A DNA stretch of 47,250 nt from an uncultured Celeribacter sp. (GTDB lineage: Bacteria; Pseudomonadota; Alphaproteobacteria; Rhodobacterales; Rhodobacteraceae): assembly GCA_938008015.1 (NCBI GenBank), contig CALLMA010000012.1, positions 1 through 47,250 of the forward strand, given 5' to 3'. Positions 34,592 through 43,359 of the stretch are shown piece by piece (the first letter of the stretch is position 1; every line of letters begins with the position of its first letter). Position numbers and translations under genes: made by a program. A model generated the notes under the pieces. That model did no database searches and had not been told where the DNA came from. It was given only the letters and a program-made list of their open reading frames with translations.

Positions 34592-35332
34592 TTACACTGA
34601 GGCTTGCAGAAGATGTTGAGAATAGGGATGCGTCGCCTGCATAGAGCGCAGCGCCTCAACATCTAAAATTTCAACGATTTCACCATTCCTCATAACCGCA
34701 AGATTGTCGCACATATGCGCAACCACAGAGAGATCATGCGAGACCATCAGATATGTCAGCCCATGCTCTTCGCGCATATCTGCCAGTAAGTTTAAAATCT
34801 CCGCTTGGACAGAAACATCAAGCGCTGAGGTTGGTTCATCCAGAAGTAAAAGCGTGGGGTCTGGTGCTAAAGCACGTGCAATGGCGACACGTTGACGTTG
34901 GCCTCCAGAAAGTTGGTGTGGATAGCGGAACCGAAATTTTTGGCCCAAGCCCACATCATCAAGCAGCTTTACAACGCGCGCATCAATATTGGTGAACCCA
35001 TGCAAATGCAGCGTTTCACTTAAGACTTGATCGACGGAATGGCGGGGATGCAAAGAGGCATAAGGATCTTGAAAAACCATTTGAACGGTCTTGTAGAAAG
35101 CCTTTTGGCGCTTCTTCTCAATCGCTTCCCCATCCACGCTGAGCGCACCCGACCAATTAGGCGCCAAGCCAGTAATCGCGCGTAAGATCGTCGATTTTCC
35201 AGATCCACTTTCGCCAACGAGACCAAAGCTTTGCCCTCGTTCCACTTCAAAGGATGCGCTTTTAACAGCGTCAACACGGCTCGAATGTTTGCCAAACCAG
35301 ACATTTAAGTTCTTAACAGATAGCATACTCAT
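34592..35332 (-). CDS. Peptide ABC transporter ATPase (DppF/OppF type)
   Basis: This 246-residue ATPase has Walker A GESGSGKST, Q-loop MVFQDPYASLHPR, signature QLSGGQRQR, Walker [12 protein letters not shown] and switch MVSHDLSVV. ATG 35332 overlaps the stop of the preceding ATPase gene by 4 bp. At 246 residues it is shorter than typical OppF/DppF (about 310-330), ending at ATHPYSQHLLQASV without the extended C-terminal oligopeptide/dipeptide-transporter region that often carries Cys and an iron-sulfur cluster. It is the last gene of the M19 dipeptidase/Dpp-type operon. Confidence 0.9.
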   Translation of the reverse strand: MSMLSVKNLNVWFGKHSSRVDAVKSASFEVERGQSFGLVGESGSGKSTILRAITGLAPNWSGALSVDGEAIEKKRQKAFYKTVQMVFQDPYASLHPRHSVDQVLSETLHLHGFTNIDARVVKLLDDVGLGQKFRFRYPHQLSGGQRQRVAIARALAPDPTLLLLDEPTSALDVSVQAEILNLLADMREEHGLTYLMVSHDLSVVAHMCDNLAVMRNGEIVEILDVEALRSMQATHPYSQHLLQASV

Positions 35333-36186
35333 AAGCGGCCACTCACACTTGGGGTTTTCGACCACTCAGGGTCACGTTTTAGCACCTGCAGCCTTTTGTC
35401 TTTGCCATCTAAGCGGGGCAAAGAATTGAGTAAGCCGCGGGTGTAGGGATGTTTGGCCTCATGCAATTTATCCGCGTCGCAGACTTCAACGATGCGCCCA
35501 GAGTACATGATTAAAACACGGTCACAAAAGTCAGCAACGAGATTAAGATCATGGCTGATAAAAATCAGCCCCATTCCGCGATCTTTCACAAGCTTATCCA
35601 TGATGTCCAACACTTGCCGCTGCACGGAAACGTCTAAGGCGCTGGTAGGCTCATCTGCAATCAAGATCTCTGGATTGGGGATCAACATCATCGCAATCAT
35701 AATCCGCTGCCCCATGCCACCTGAAACTTCATGTGGATAAATGCGCATCACACGCTCCGCATCGCGAATAGATACCGCCTCGAGCATTTCGAGGGCTTTA
35801 TTATAGGCTTCGCTCTTTGAGGCTTTGGTTTGTTGGCGATAGGCCTCAATAATTTGATCCCCAATTGTCATCACAGGATTGAGCGAGAATTTTGGGTCTT
35901 GCATCACCATTGATATACGTTGCCCGCGCACGGCTCGCATTTCTTTTTCTGATTTTTTGAGCAGGTTCACACCCTCTAAATTGATGTGATCAGCTTCAAC
36001 AATACCTGGATTACGGATCAGCCGCAAAATGGCGCGCCCCGTCATGGATTTTCCAGAGCCACTTTCTCCCACAATCCCAAGGCGCTCGCGCCCCAGCGTG
36101 AAAGAAACCCCCCGCACAGCATCAAAAACACCAGTGCGAGTTGGAAATTTCACCCAAAGATTTTCGACATCAAGAAGATTTTCCAT
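35329..36186 (-). CDS. Peptide ABC transporter ATPase (DppD/OppD type)
   Basis: This 285-residue ATPase has Walker A GESGSGKSM, Q-loop MVMQDPKFSLNPVM, signature EVSGGMGQR (a variant of SGGQQQR), Walker [12 protein letters not shown], switch ISHDLNLV, and a C-terminal HPYTRGLLNSLPRLDG segment of the Opp/Dpp type. Walker A ends in Lys-Ser-Met rather than Lys-Ser-Thr, a minor variation. Its ATG shares one base with the stop of the permease gene upstream (TAATG), and it overlaps the next ATPase by 4 bp, so translation is coupled along the operon. Confidence 0.92.
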   Translation of the reverse strand: MENLLDVENLWVKFPTRTGVFDAVRGVSFTLGRERLGIVGESGSGKSMTGRAILRLIRNPGIVEADHINLEGVNLLKKSEKEMRAVRGQRISMVMQDPKFSLNPVMTIGDQIIEAYRQQTKASKSEAYNKALEMLEAVSIRDAERVMRIYPHEVSGGMGQRIMIAMMLIPNPEILIADEPTSALDVSVQRQVLDIMDKLVKDRGMGLIFISHDLNLVADFCDRVLIMYSGRIVEVCDADKLHEAKHPYTRGLLNSLPRLDGKDKRLQVLKRDPEWSKTPSVSGRL

Positions 36187-37097
36187 TATTCACCTGCCTT
36201 TGGATCAAGTAGGTCACGCAGCCCATCCCCTAAAAGGTTGAACGCTAAAGAAACGGTAAAAATTGCCAGCCCTGGAACAGTCGCAACCCACCAGTAATCG
36301 AGGATGAAACGACGACCTTCTGAAATCATCGCCCCCCATTCTGGGCTAGGAGGCTGTGCGCCGAGGCCAAGGAAGCCCAAACCAGCCGCAGCAAGAATGA
36401 TCCCCGCCATATCGAGCGTCACGCGCACGATGAGAGAAGAGATACACAAAGGCCAGATGTGTTTGGTAATAATCCGAATAGGGCCTGCGCCTTGCAGCTT
36501 TATCGCGCTGATAAAGTCTGATGAGCGGATGGTGAGAGTTTCTGCCCGTGCGATCCGCGCATAAGGCGGCCATGCGGTTAAAGATATGGCCAAAACAGCA
36601 TTTTCAATCCCTGCGCCTAAGGCCGCAACAAAAGCGAGGGCGAGCACTAATCTTGGAAAAGCAAGGAATATATCCGTAATACGCATCAAAATCGTATCGG
36701 TTATCCCGCCGATATATCCAGAAACAGTGCCGATCAAAAGCCCTGCAATAGGCGCGATGAGGGCCACAAGAGCAACGATATAGAGCGTAATGCGCGCGCC
36801 ATAAAAGAGCCGTGAGAGAATATCGCGGCCTAAACTATCCGTGCCAAAAAGATGCCCCTCAGCCCCAAGGGGGGCGAGACGGTTGCTCAGGTCTTGTGTA
36901 AAAGGATCATGAGGTGAGATGATTGGAGCCGTAATGGCCACCAAAACCAAAGCGACCAAGATGCTTAGACCAATCATTGCCATTGTATTGGCGCGCAAAG
37001 ACAACCAGCCTTGATAAAGCGCCGAGAGCTTGGCGTGGCGCCGAGAGGTCGGGGTTTCGCTTAAAAGCCATTGGCGCAGTGTTTGAGTATCAGACAT
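36186..37097 (-). CDS. Peptide ABC transporter permease (DppC/OppC type)
   Basis: This 303-residue permease has the OppC-type N-terminal cytoplasmic tail and first helix (MAMIGLSILVALVLVAI), then SPHDPFTQDLSNRLAPLG, cited as HDPFTQDLSNRL, and HLFGTDSLGRDILSRLFYGAR (cited as GTDSLGRDILSRL), the classic DppC signature. The EAA-like loop (FISAIKLQGAGPIRI) is near residue 190. It forms the channel with the permease at 37098-38171, to whose stop codon it directly abuts. Confidence 0.93.
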   Translation of the reverse strand: MSDTQTLRQWLLSETPTSRRHAKLSALYQGWLSLRANTMAMIGLSILVALVLVAITAPIISPHDPFTQDLSNRLAPLGAEGHLFGTDSLGRDILSRLFYGARITLYIVALVALIAPIAGLLIGTVSGYIGGITDTILMRITDIFLAFPRLVLALAFVAALGAGIENAVLAISLTAWPPYARIARAETLTIRSSDFISAIKLQGAGPIRIITKHIWPLCISSLIVRVTLDMAGIILAAAGLGFLGLGAQPPSPEWGAMISEGRRFILDYWWVATVPGLAIFTVSLAFNLLGDGLRDLLDPKAGE

Positions 37098-38171
37098 CTA
37101 TTTCGCCCTCGGATCAAAGACTTTGTAGAGCAAGTCGGAGAAAATATTGAGTAGGATGAAGATCAAGCCTACCACGACAGTCCCGCCCAAAACGGCATTC
37201 ATATCAGCGCTTAGAAGAGCGGTTGTGATGTAGCTCCCAATGCCCGGCCATGAAAATATGATTTCGGTCAAAACAGAGCCTTCAAGCAATCCAGCATAGC
37301 TCAATGCGATAACCGTGATCAGCTGAACACGGATATTCTTGAAGGCGTGTTTCCACACAACATCCCATTCGGACATGCCTTTCACGCGCGCTGTTGTGAT
37401 ATATTCGGCGCTGAGTTGTTCGAGCATGAAAGAGCGCGTCATGCGGCTGATGTAGGCGAGGGAATAATATCCAAGCAAAGACGCTGGCAAAATAATATGC
37501 GAGAAAGCGTTCTTAAAGACATCCCAATTGCCAGCAAGCATTGCATCAATGAGGATCATCCCCGTTACACTAGGCACAATATCAACATAGAAAATGCCAA
37601 CGCGGCCCGGGCCACCGACCCATCCTAAAACGCCATAAAAAAGAAACAATCCCATCAAGCCCAGCCAAAATATAGGCATCGAATAACCAACCAAGGCGAC
37701 GACGCGGGCTATTTGATCAATCCATGACCCCTTGCGAACAGCGGCGAGCACGCCAAGAGGGATGCCAAAAATCATCCCCATGAAGATGCCAATTGTAGCC
37801 AGTTCTAAAGTCGCCGGGAAAACGCGCGCGATATCTTCAGTAACAGGGCGCGCATTTAATAATGAGGTGCCAAAATCTAAATGGATCACATCCCAAAGGT
37901 AATAAAAAAATTGAACCAGTAGAGGCTTATCAAGGCCAAGCTCAAGATAGGCGGCATCATAAGAAGATTGAGACGCCTGCTCACCAACGATTGAAAGCAC
38001 GGGGTCGATCGGCATAACGCGGCCAATGATGAAAGTGATTAAGAGAAGCCCAAAGATGGTCACAATAACTGAGCCGAATACATTTACACTCGCACGCAAA
38101 AACGGCCACAGCTTCTCAGCCAGAGGCACCCGAATAGGGCGCCTCTGTGTATGTTGTTCATTTAGAGACAT
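37098..38171 (-). CDS. Peptide ABC transporter permease (DppB/OppB type)
   Basis: This 357-residue permease has a long N-terminal tail, a first helix at about 30-55, and the OppB-type LDKPLLVQFFYYLWDVIHLDFGTSL segment (cited as LDKPLLVQFFYYLWD), where the transporter recognises its binding protein. The EAA loop (YITTARVKGMSEWDVVWKHAFKN, cited as TARVKGMSEWDVVWKH) and GLLEGSVLTEIIFSWPGIG near the end follow. The ATG directly abuts the stop of the binding-protein gene and its stop abuts the next permease ATG. Confidence 0.93.
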   Translation of the reverse strand: MSLNEQHTQRRPIRVPLAEKLWPFLRASVNVFGSVIVTIFGLLLITFIIGRVMPIDPVLSIVGEQASQSSYDAAYLELGLDKPLLVQFFYYLWDVIHLDFGTSLLNARPVTEDIARVFPATLELATIGIFMGMIFGIPLGVLAAVRKGSWIDQIARVVALVGYSMPIFWLGLMGLFLFYGVLGWVGGPGRVGIFYVDIVPSVTGMILIDAMLAGNWDVFKNAFSHIILPASLLGYYSLAYISRMTRSFMLEQLSAEYITTARVKGMSEWDVVWKHAFKNIRVQLITVIALSYAGLLEGSVLTEIIFSWPGIGSYITTALLSADMNAVLGGTVVVGLIFILLNIFSDLLYKVFDPRAK

Positions 38172-39767
38172 TTACTTCGTTACCTGCCAATAGGCAGCCG
38201 CTGTAATCGCCTGACCTGTAGACCAATTTTCAACGTTGTCGCGCAGCGCAGATTGTTCAATCTGTTGGAACATCACAACGAATGGAGAGGTTTCGCGAAA
38301 CTCGCTTTGAATTTCTTGGTACATTTTAATGCGTGTATCACGGTCTGTTTCTTGAACGGCTGCAGCCGTTTTTTCAGTCAAACCGCCCGTATCCCAACTG
38401 TTGCGCCATGCGAGGAGCCCTGTGGCATTCGCTTCGTCTGAATTGTCCGGGTTATAGGCAAATGTGCCCGCATTGGTTTGTGGATCAGGGTAATCTGGCC
38501 CCCAAGCGCCGAGATAAACGTCCAATTCGCGTGCACGGTAGCGCGAGAGGATTTGCTTAGCTGTTCCAACAGTGATGTTCACCTTGATGCCAGCTTGTGC
38601 CGCAGCATTTTGGAAAGATTGCCCAATTTCAATGCGCTCTTGCGCTTCACGTACGCCAACTTCGATTTCAAGATTTTCGACGCCAGCAGAGGCAAGCAAC
38701 TCTTTTGCCTTTTCAACATTATAGGTGAAAGGGTTCTCCGTTGATGCGCCTAAGTATGTTGCAGGCAGGAAGTTTTGATGGATCGTATATTGCCCGTTTA
38801 AGAAGCTGTCACGCATGCCGGCATAATCAATGAGATATTTGAAGGCTTGGCGCACCTCAGGCTTGGCAAGCTCAGGATGCTTTTGGTTGAGAGACATATA
38901 CATCAAACGGCCTTTGAGCTCATCTGAAACCTTAACGCCATCTGCGGTCAATGCGCCGGCAATATCTTCTGGGTTCAAATTACGTGCGATATCAATGTCA
39001 CCGCGTTCCAAAAGAAGACGTTGTGATGCGCTTTCAAGAACATGGCGCACAATCACACGCTCCATTTCAGGGGCGCCGCGATAATAATCAGGATTTGACG
39101 TGAGCGTTACGCTCTCATTGGGTTTCCAGCTGTTTAGAATATATGGGCCAGATCCAGCTGTATTCGTTTTGAGCCAGTTGTTGCCCATATCCCCATCAAC
39201 AGCATTTGCCATAACGGTTTCTTTATCGACAATACCGCCGATTGTCGCAGTAAGACAGTTGAGCAAAAACGATGTCGCATATTTTTTATCTGTCGTGATG
39301 ACAAGCTTATCACCTTCAACGCGGATCATTTCAGCTGCATTTTCAGCCGTAAAGCCAAATTGATTAAGAATAAAAGCAGGTGTTTTATTTAAAATGACTG
39401 CGCGTTGAAGCGAAAATGCAGCATCTTCGGCACGTACTGGATTACCAGAGTGGAATTTCACACCCTCGCGCATTGTAAATGTGATGGTTTTCCCATCTTC
39501 GGACACATCCCAGCTTGTCGCCAAACCTGGCTTATACCCTGCATCAAGGTCATTTGGGTCCAAAAAGACCAAACGTCCGTAGACATTGCGGCTAATGTCA
39601 GCGCCGGCAAACTCAAAGCTTTCGGCAGGATCAATGGTTGTCACATCATCAATGCGGTGCGCAATCACCAGCATATTATCAGGCGTTTGAGCCAGTGCCG
39701 CAAATGAGCTCACACTCACGGCCAAACCAACTGCCGCACTCGTGAGCAATCTATTCATCAATTTCAT
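38172..39767 (-). CDS. Peptide ABC transporter substrate-binding protein (SBP_bac_5)
   Basis: This 531-residue protein starts at ATG 39767 with GGGAGAG about six bases upstream; the longer frame to 39893 overlaps the dipeptidase gene and has no ribosome site. The signal peptide (MKLMNRLLTSAAVGLAV) ends near ALA. The mature part shows ETFEFAGADISRNVYGRLV-like start (DPAESFEFAGADISRN), DGKTITFTMREGVKFHSG with FTMREGVKFHSG typical of DppA, and AWGPDYPDPQTN near residue 420. It binds peptides or related compounds for the DppBCDF complex. It follows the dipeptidase gene by 46 bp. Confidence 0.92.
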   Translation of the reverse strand: MKLMNRLLTSAAVGLAVSVSSFAALAQTPDNMLVIAHRIDDVTTIDPAESFEFAGADISRNVYGRLVFLDPNDLDAGYKPGLATSWDVSEDGKTITFTMREGVKFHSGNPVRAEDAAFSLQRAVILNKTPAFILNQFGFTAENAAEMIRVEGDKLVITTDKKYATSFLLNCLTATIGGIVDKETVMANAVDGDMGNNWLKTNTAGSGPYILNSWKPNESVTLTSNPDYYRGAPEMERVIVRHVLESASQRLLLERGDIDIARNLNPEDIAGALTADGVKVSDELKGRLMYMSLNQKHPELAKPEVRQAFKYLIDYAGMRDSFLNGQYTIHQNFLPATYLGASTENPFTYNVEKAKELLASAGVENLEIEVGVREAQERIEIGQSFQNAAAQAGIKVNITVGTAKQILSRYRARELDVYLGAWGPDYPDPQTNAGTFAYNPDNSDEANATGLLAWRNSWDTGGLTEKTAAAVQETDRDTRIKMYQEIQSEFRETSPFVVMFQQIEQSALRDNVENWSTGQAITAAAYWQVTK

Positions 39768-39813
39768 TTTATCTCTCCCTTTAATATTTTTCTTCAAAAG
39801 AAGGCTGCGGCGT

Positions 39814-40875
39814 CTAACTCCTCCAAGTTTTCTCCAACACACGCAGCCAATTTTTATGGCATAATTTTGCCATGAGTTTTTCATCATACCCATGCGCCCT
39901 CATCGCTTGCCTCAAATTCGGCAAATCCGCGCAAGATGTAAGTGAGCTGGGGACAACCGCCCCATCGTAATCTGAGCCAAAGCCCACACGATCTTCACCC
40001 AGATGCTCGATCATATAATCGAGATGTCTGAGAATTTGTTCTAAAGGAACGTCAGGCACCATCTTTCCGTCTTCACGCAAAAATGCCGTCGCGAAATTAA
40101 GCCCTACCATGCCGTCACTCTCTTTGATGGCCGCAAATTGTTGATCCGTCAAGTTGCGGCTATGCGGGCAAATGGCATGAGCGTTGGAGTGAGTGGCCAC
40201 AATCGGCTTATTTGAGTGACGCACAACATCCCAGAATCCTGCTTCATTGAGATGCGAAACATCAACCATAATCCCAAGCTCATCGCAGCGCTTTATAAGA
40301 CGAACCCCATGCTCCGTTAATCCAGCGCCAATATCCGGACTACTCGGAAATCGAAAGGGAACTCCATTTCCAAATATCGTCGGACGGCTCCAAACAGGGC
40401 CAAGAGAGCGCAGACCTGCCTCATATAAAACATCAATCGCGCTGAGATCAGCATCAATCGCCTCTGCCCCTTCAATATGAAAAATCGCGGCAATTTTGCC
40501 TTGTGCTAAAGCCTCGCGAATATCGCTGACACGACGGCACAGTTTGCAAGCACCTCGCCTTTCAAGATCAAACAAAAGCGCCGCCTGCCCCATCACCACC
40601 GAAAGCGCCTCTTTGGAGGCAATCGCAGGAGGGAGTGGTAGATCATAAGGCGGGTTCATCATCTCTTCGAGTTTGAAATCCAAATCCATCGGGGAAGGCA
40701 CGTAAACGGCGAAAAAACCGCCGCCAAAACCGCCTGCCTTGGCACGAGGCACATCAATTGCCGCATCATAGCCAGAGACAAACGCCTGCGCCGAAGCAAG
40801 CGCACCCATGCCATGTATTTTCGACAAAACATCATTATGGCCATCAAAGATAACAGGCAATAAATGACTCTCCAT
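39814..40875 (-). CDS. Membrane-dipeptidase family zinc peptidase (M19)
   Basis: This 353-residue M19 enzyme starts at ATG 40875. The metal site is complete: His13 and Asp15 (DGHNDVL), bridging Glu135 (FHIEGAEAID), His208 (DVSHLNEAGFWDV) and His229 (ATHSNAHA). The spacings 135-208-229 equal those I recall for human renal dipeptidase (125-198-219). There is no signal peptide, so it acts in the cytoplasm. M19 enzymes cleave dipeptides, including those with a D-amino acid at the C-terminus. It heads the operon with the Dpp-type importer, so imported peptides are probably cut by this enzyme. Confidence 0.93.
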   Translation of the reverse strand: MESHLLPVIFDGHNDVLSKIHGMGALASAQAFVSGYDAAIDVPRAKAGGFGGGFFAVYVPSPMDLDFKLEEMMNPPYDLPLPPAIASKEALSVVMGQAALLFDLERRGACKLCRRVSDIREALAQGKIAAIFHIEGAEAIDADLSAIDVLYEAGLRSLGPVWSRPTIFGNGVPFRFPSSPDIGAGLTEHGVRLIKRCDELGIMVDVSHLNEAGFWDVVRHSNKPIVATHSNAHAICPHSRNLTDQQFAAIKESDGMVGLNFATAFLREDGKMVPDVPLEQILRHLDYMIEHLGEDRVGFGSDYDGAVVPSSLTSCADLPNLRQAMRAHGYDEKLMAKLCHKNWLRVLEKTWRS

Positions 40876-41213
40876 GTCGGCTAATCCCCCCAAAATACCC
40901 AACCAAATTATTTATGATTTAAAACACGTTAACCATAAATTAGTTTTTCAATGAGGCATTTTTGAAAGGCTTGTGTCAAATGAATATTTGAACCACCGCA
41001 AGAAAAGAGCATTGTTACAAAGAATTACACGCAATAATACGGTATCCTTTGCAGATGAAATCCGCGCCAAGATCCTTTTTGCACTTTGTAGCGCGTAGAG
41101 TGACGCAAAAATATAACCATTGAGCAGTATTTTTCTTAGAAGTTTACATCAGCCTTCCCTTCTCATTTCATAACAGGTTAATAGACGTGCAGATATGTTT
41201 GGAGAATCTCTTG
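40876..41213. other. Divergent gap between dipeptidase and CAP lipoprotein genes
   Basis: This AT-rich 338-bp gap carries no recognisable gene, repeat or RNA. It must contain the promoters for the minus-strand peptidase/transporter operon and the plus-strand lipoprotein. GGAG at 41201-41204 is the ribosome site of the latter. Confidence 0.5.
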
Positions 41214-41735
41214 ATGCTACGTCAATTCAGCGTTTTAAGTCTTTGTTTGATGATATTAACAGCTTGTGGCACCCCCCCTGCCCCTGTTCAGCTGGCGGCA
41301 GATGGGAAGCCTCTGCCAACCGTGTACCGCATTTCTTCCGCGGATACGGCGACCATTCAATACCGCGTCTTAGATTCTGTGAATGCATTCCGCCGCACAG
41401 CGGGTAAAAGCCCCGTCGCCTTAAACGCCAATCTCAACGCCGCCGCCGCAACCCATGCGCTTGATATGCACAAACAAAACCGCCCTTGGCATTTTGGATC
41501 CGATGGCTCCTCCCCCCTCGAACGCATTGGCAGAGCGGGATATGAGGGATCGCTCTTGGGCGAAAATATTTCGGAAACTTATGAGGGCGAAATTCCCACT
41601 CTCGCAGCATGGATGAACCGCGAAGACACGCGAGATGTAATCTTAAATGAAAATGCGACCGATCTCGGCATTTCATGGTTCCAAGAAGACCGCGGCAAAC
41701 TCTGGTGGGTTCTTTTGTTAGCTCAAAGAAACTAG
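41214..41735 (+). CDS. CAP/SCP-domain lipoprotein
   Basis: This 173-residue protein starts at ATG 41214 with GGAG nine bases upstream; a GTG at 41187 is a weaker option. The signal ends in a lipobox, LMILTACG, so it should be lipidated at Cys. The mature part is a CAP (cysteine-rich secretory/PR-1) domain of the bacterial type: VLDSVNAFRRTAGKSPVALN, cited as NAFRRTAGKSPV, AAATHALDMHKQNRPWHFGS with the conserved His, GENISE and a final DLGISWF. Bacterial CAP proteins are mostly uncharacterised envelope proteins. It stands alone between a divergent operon and transposon debris. Confidence 0.85.
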   Translation: MLRQFSVLSLCLMILTACGTPPAPVQLAADGKPLPTVYRISSADTATIQYRVLDSVNAFRRTAGKSPVALNANLNAAAATHALDMHKQNRPWHFGSDGSSPLERIGRAGYEGSLLGENISETYEGEIPTLAAWMNREDTRDVILNENATDLGISWFQEDRGKLWWVLLLAQRN

Positions 41736-42173
41736 GGGCATATAAAAGCCCGTTCATTTAACTCCACAAATGATATGCAATGCAACACTGCAAGGGATTG
41801 AGGTTGCTCACATGGTCCGCAAAGGACAACTCGGTTCCAAAGGTCAGTCCGTTTTCGACGTCTTTGCGAAACTCGCAGCATAAGTGCGTCCGCAAAACAC
41901 CCTTCTCTCGAACTCAGGAAAAATTTGCTACAGAACTTTTTTCGTCACAGCACGATACAGCCTCTCTCAAGAGAGTGAACACGCGAGCCCTCAAGGTGTA
42001 CGCAAAGTTTTAGAGCAAGATCACCTCATCGAGCGCATATGAGCGCTGACATTTATGGGGCACGCAGGCCATTTACGCGTGAATTTTTTTGGAAAATTCG
42101 CTACAATTTTAAAGCTTTTGTTAACTTATTGGTATAAATTGCTCCCTACAAAGATGGTTTGTGGAGGGATGCA
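41736..42173. other. Gap with IS6-family fossil
   Basis: The region between the lipoprotein and the DUF11 gene holds the 3' end of a degraded IS6-type element (described separately). The rest, about 41938-42173, has AT-rich sequence with promoter-like stretches before the DUF11 gene but no gene or clear repeat. Confidence 0.5.
41782..41937 (+). pseudogene. Fossil 3' end of an IS6-family insertion sequence
   Basis: In frame from about 41782 to the TAA at 41883 the sequence reads ATLQGIEVAHMVRKGQLG, then SKGQSVFDVFAKLAA and stop. This matches the C-terminus of IS6-family transposases (compare GIELVHMIRKGQ... of IS6100-like elements). About 40 bp on, TTTGCTACAGAAC (41924-41936) resembles a degenerate IS6 terminal repeat (family end TTTGCAACAGNGCC). 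The DDE domain is gone. The tail differs from that of the IS6 element at 43171, so it is a separate, older insertion. Confidence 0.65.
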
Positions 42174-43130
42174 TTGTATAAACTTTTACTTTCAATGGCT
42201 TGTGCATCGATTTCCCAGATGGCTTATGCCGCGGGGAGTGGGACGCAGTCTGATCCCTTTACGTCCCTAGGCGACAGTTACACTGTTGCAGCAAACGGTG
42301 TTTATTATTTTAACGTTTTTGGAACGAACTTCTCAACCTATGTTGAGACTGACGGTGCAATGTTGGTTGCGACAGAGGATAGGAATGGGCGAGGCGCTCT
42401 GCCTCAGATAACCGCCTTAACAACGAGTACGCGCGGCATCTTGTCCTCGATTTTGTTGGCAAATTTTACAGATATAGAAAGATTAAGAATTTTTTCGACA
42501 ACGGGTGATTACGATATTTCTTCAACTAATGCGGATGTTTTAAGTCGAATTTCTACTTTTTCCACTATAAGCCGCGGCGGATCAGATGCGGCTTTAAATG
42601 CCACGTGGACGGGAACGGGCGTAGCTTCTTTCGTGGCTGGGAGCTGCACGTCGAGATACACAGTTCTTGCGGAATCTATTGCACATATGTGCGGCAATGG
42701 GCGTGGATTTCATTGGATTCCTCTAACAGGCCATCAACGACTCATTTTTGGAGCGCGTGATATTCCACAGGGAAATTTTCTTCGCTTATTTGTATATCCA
42801 GGCCAAAACGTTCCCGCTTTATCAGTCATAAAAACATCAGATTTATCAGGCTTGGCTAAAGTTGGTGATATAATAACATATACATATACGATCACCAACA
42901 TAGGCAAAACACCCTTAACAGATATTACCATATCGGATGTGCACACGGGCTTCGGGCAACCGCCAGTGCCTCAAATCAACACGGCAACTTTGACAGATGT
43001 CGCACCCCTATCTGACTCCTCAAACCCGATTACCAATGACAACGTTTGGGATGTCTTAGGCTCAGGTGATACCCTGACGATCGATGCGCCATATTTGGTG
43101 ATTCAAGAGGATATCGATTTACTTCAATAA
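42174..43130 (+). CDS. Secreted protein with C-terminal DUF11 domain
   Basis: This protein of about 318 residues probably starts at TTG 42174, since GGAGGG (42163-42168) is five bases upstream; TTG 42159 is an alternative. A signal peptide (KLLLSMACASISQMAYA) ends near AYA. The N-terminal part (PFTSLGDSYTVAANGVYYFN, then FSTYVETDGAML) resembles exported adhesive or fibrinogen-like modules; I cannot name it with certainty. The C-terminal part (VGDIITYTYTITNIGKTPLTD, cited as ITYTYTITNIGKT, to DTLTIDAPYLVIQEDID) is a DUF11 repeat. The ORF stops just where a DUF11 domain usually continues, 40 bp before an IS6 end, so it may be truncated. Function is unknown. Confidence 0.7.
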   Translation: MYKLLLSMACASISQMAYAAGSGTQSDPFTSLGDSYTVAANGVYYFNVFGTNFSTYVETDGAMLVATEDRNGRGALPQITALTTSTRGILSSILLANFTDIERLRIFSTTGDYDISSTNADVLSRISTFSTISRGGSDAALNATWTGTGVASFVAGSCTSRYTVLAESIAHMCGNGRGFHWIPLTGHQRLIFGARDIPQGNFLRLFVYPGQNVPALSVIKTSDLSGLAKVGDIITYTYTITNIGKTPLTDITISDVHTGFGQPPVPQINTATLTDVAPLSDSSNPITNDNVWDVLGSGDTLTIDAPYLVIQEDIDLLQ

Positions 43131-43296
43131 AGCGCTGTCATTTGTGTTTCTATTGCAATTTAAAATGAAGGGGACTGTTGCGTTAGTTTGCTTCTGTCAG
43201 AGCTTTTCTTAGATTGCCTTACAAATCAAGCGGCTTCGAACAAATGGCTGATGAACTCGATTTCGCCTTGATCACCAGGTTTATGGTTATGGATAT

Positions 43297-43334
43297 GGGG
43301 TCAGTTCCGGTAGGGGGCAGGATTGTATCATAAG
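43297..43334 (+). repeat. Left terminal inverted repeat of the Tn3-family element
   Basis: The 38-bp end starts GGGGTCAGTTCC, passes GGTAGGGGGCAGGATT and ends GTATCATAAG. It matches the right end at 37 of 38 positions (GATTG here versus GATCG there). It is the binding site of TnpA. Confidence 0.93.
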
Positions 43335-43359
43335 GCGTTTTTAACGGTTGCTCTTCAGG

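Noticed and set aside
39768-39893. 42-residue N-terminal extension of the peptide-binding protein
   Set aside because: It overlaps the dipeptidase gene and precedes a proper signal peptide with its own ribosome site.
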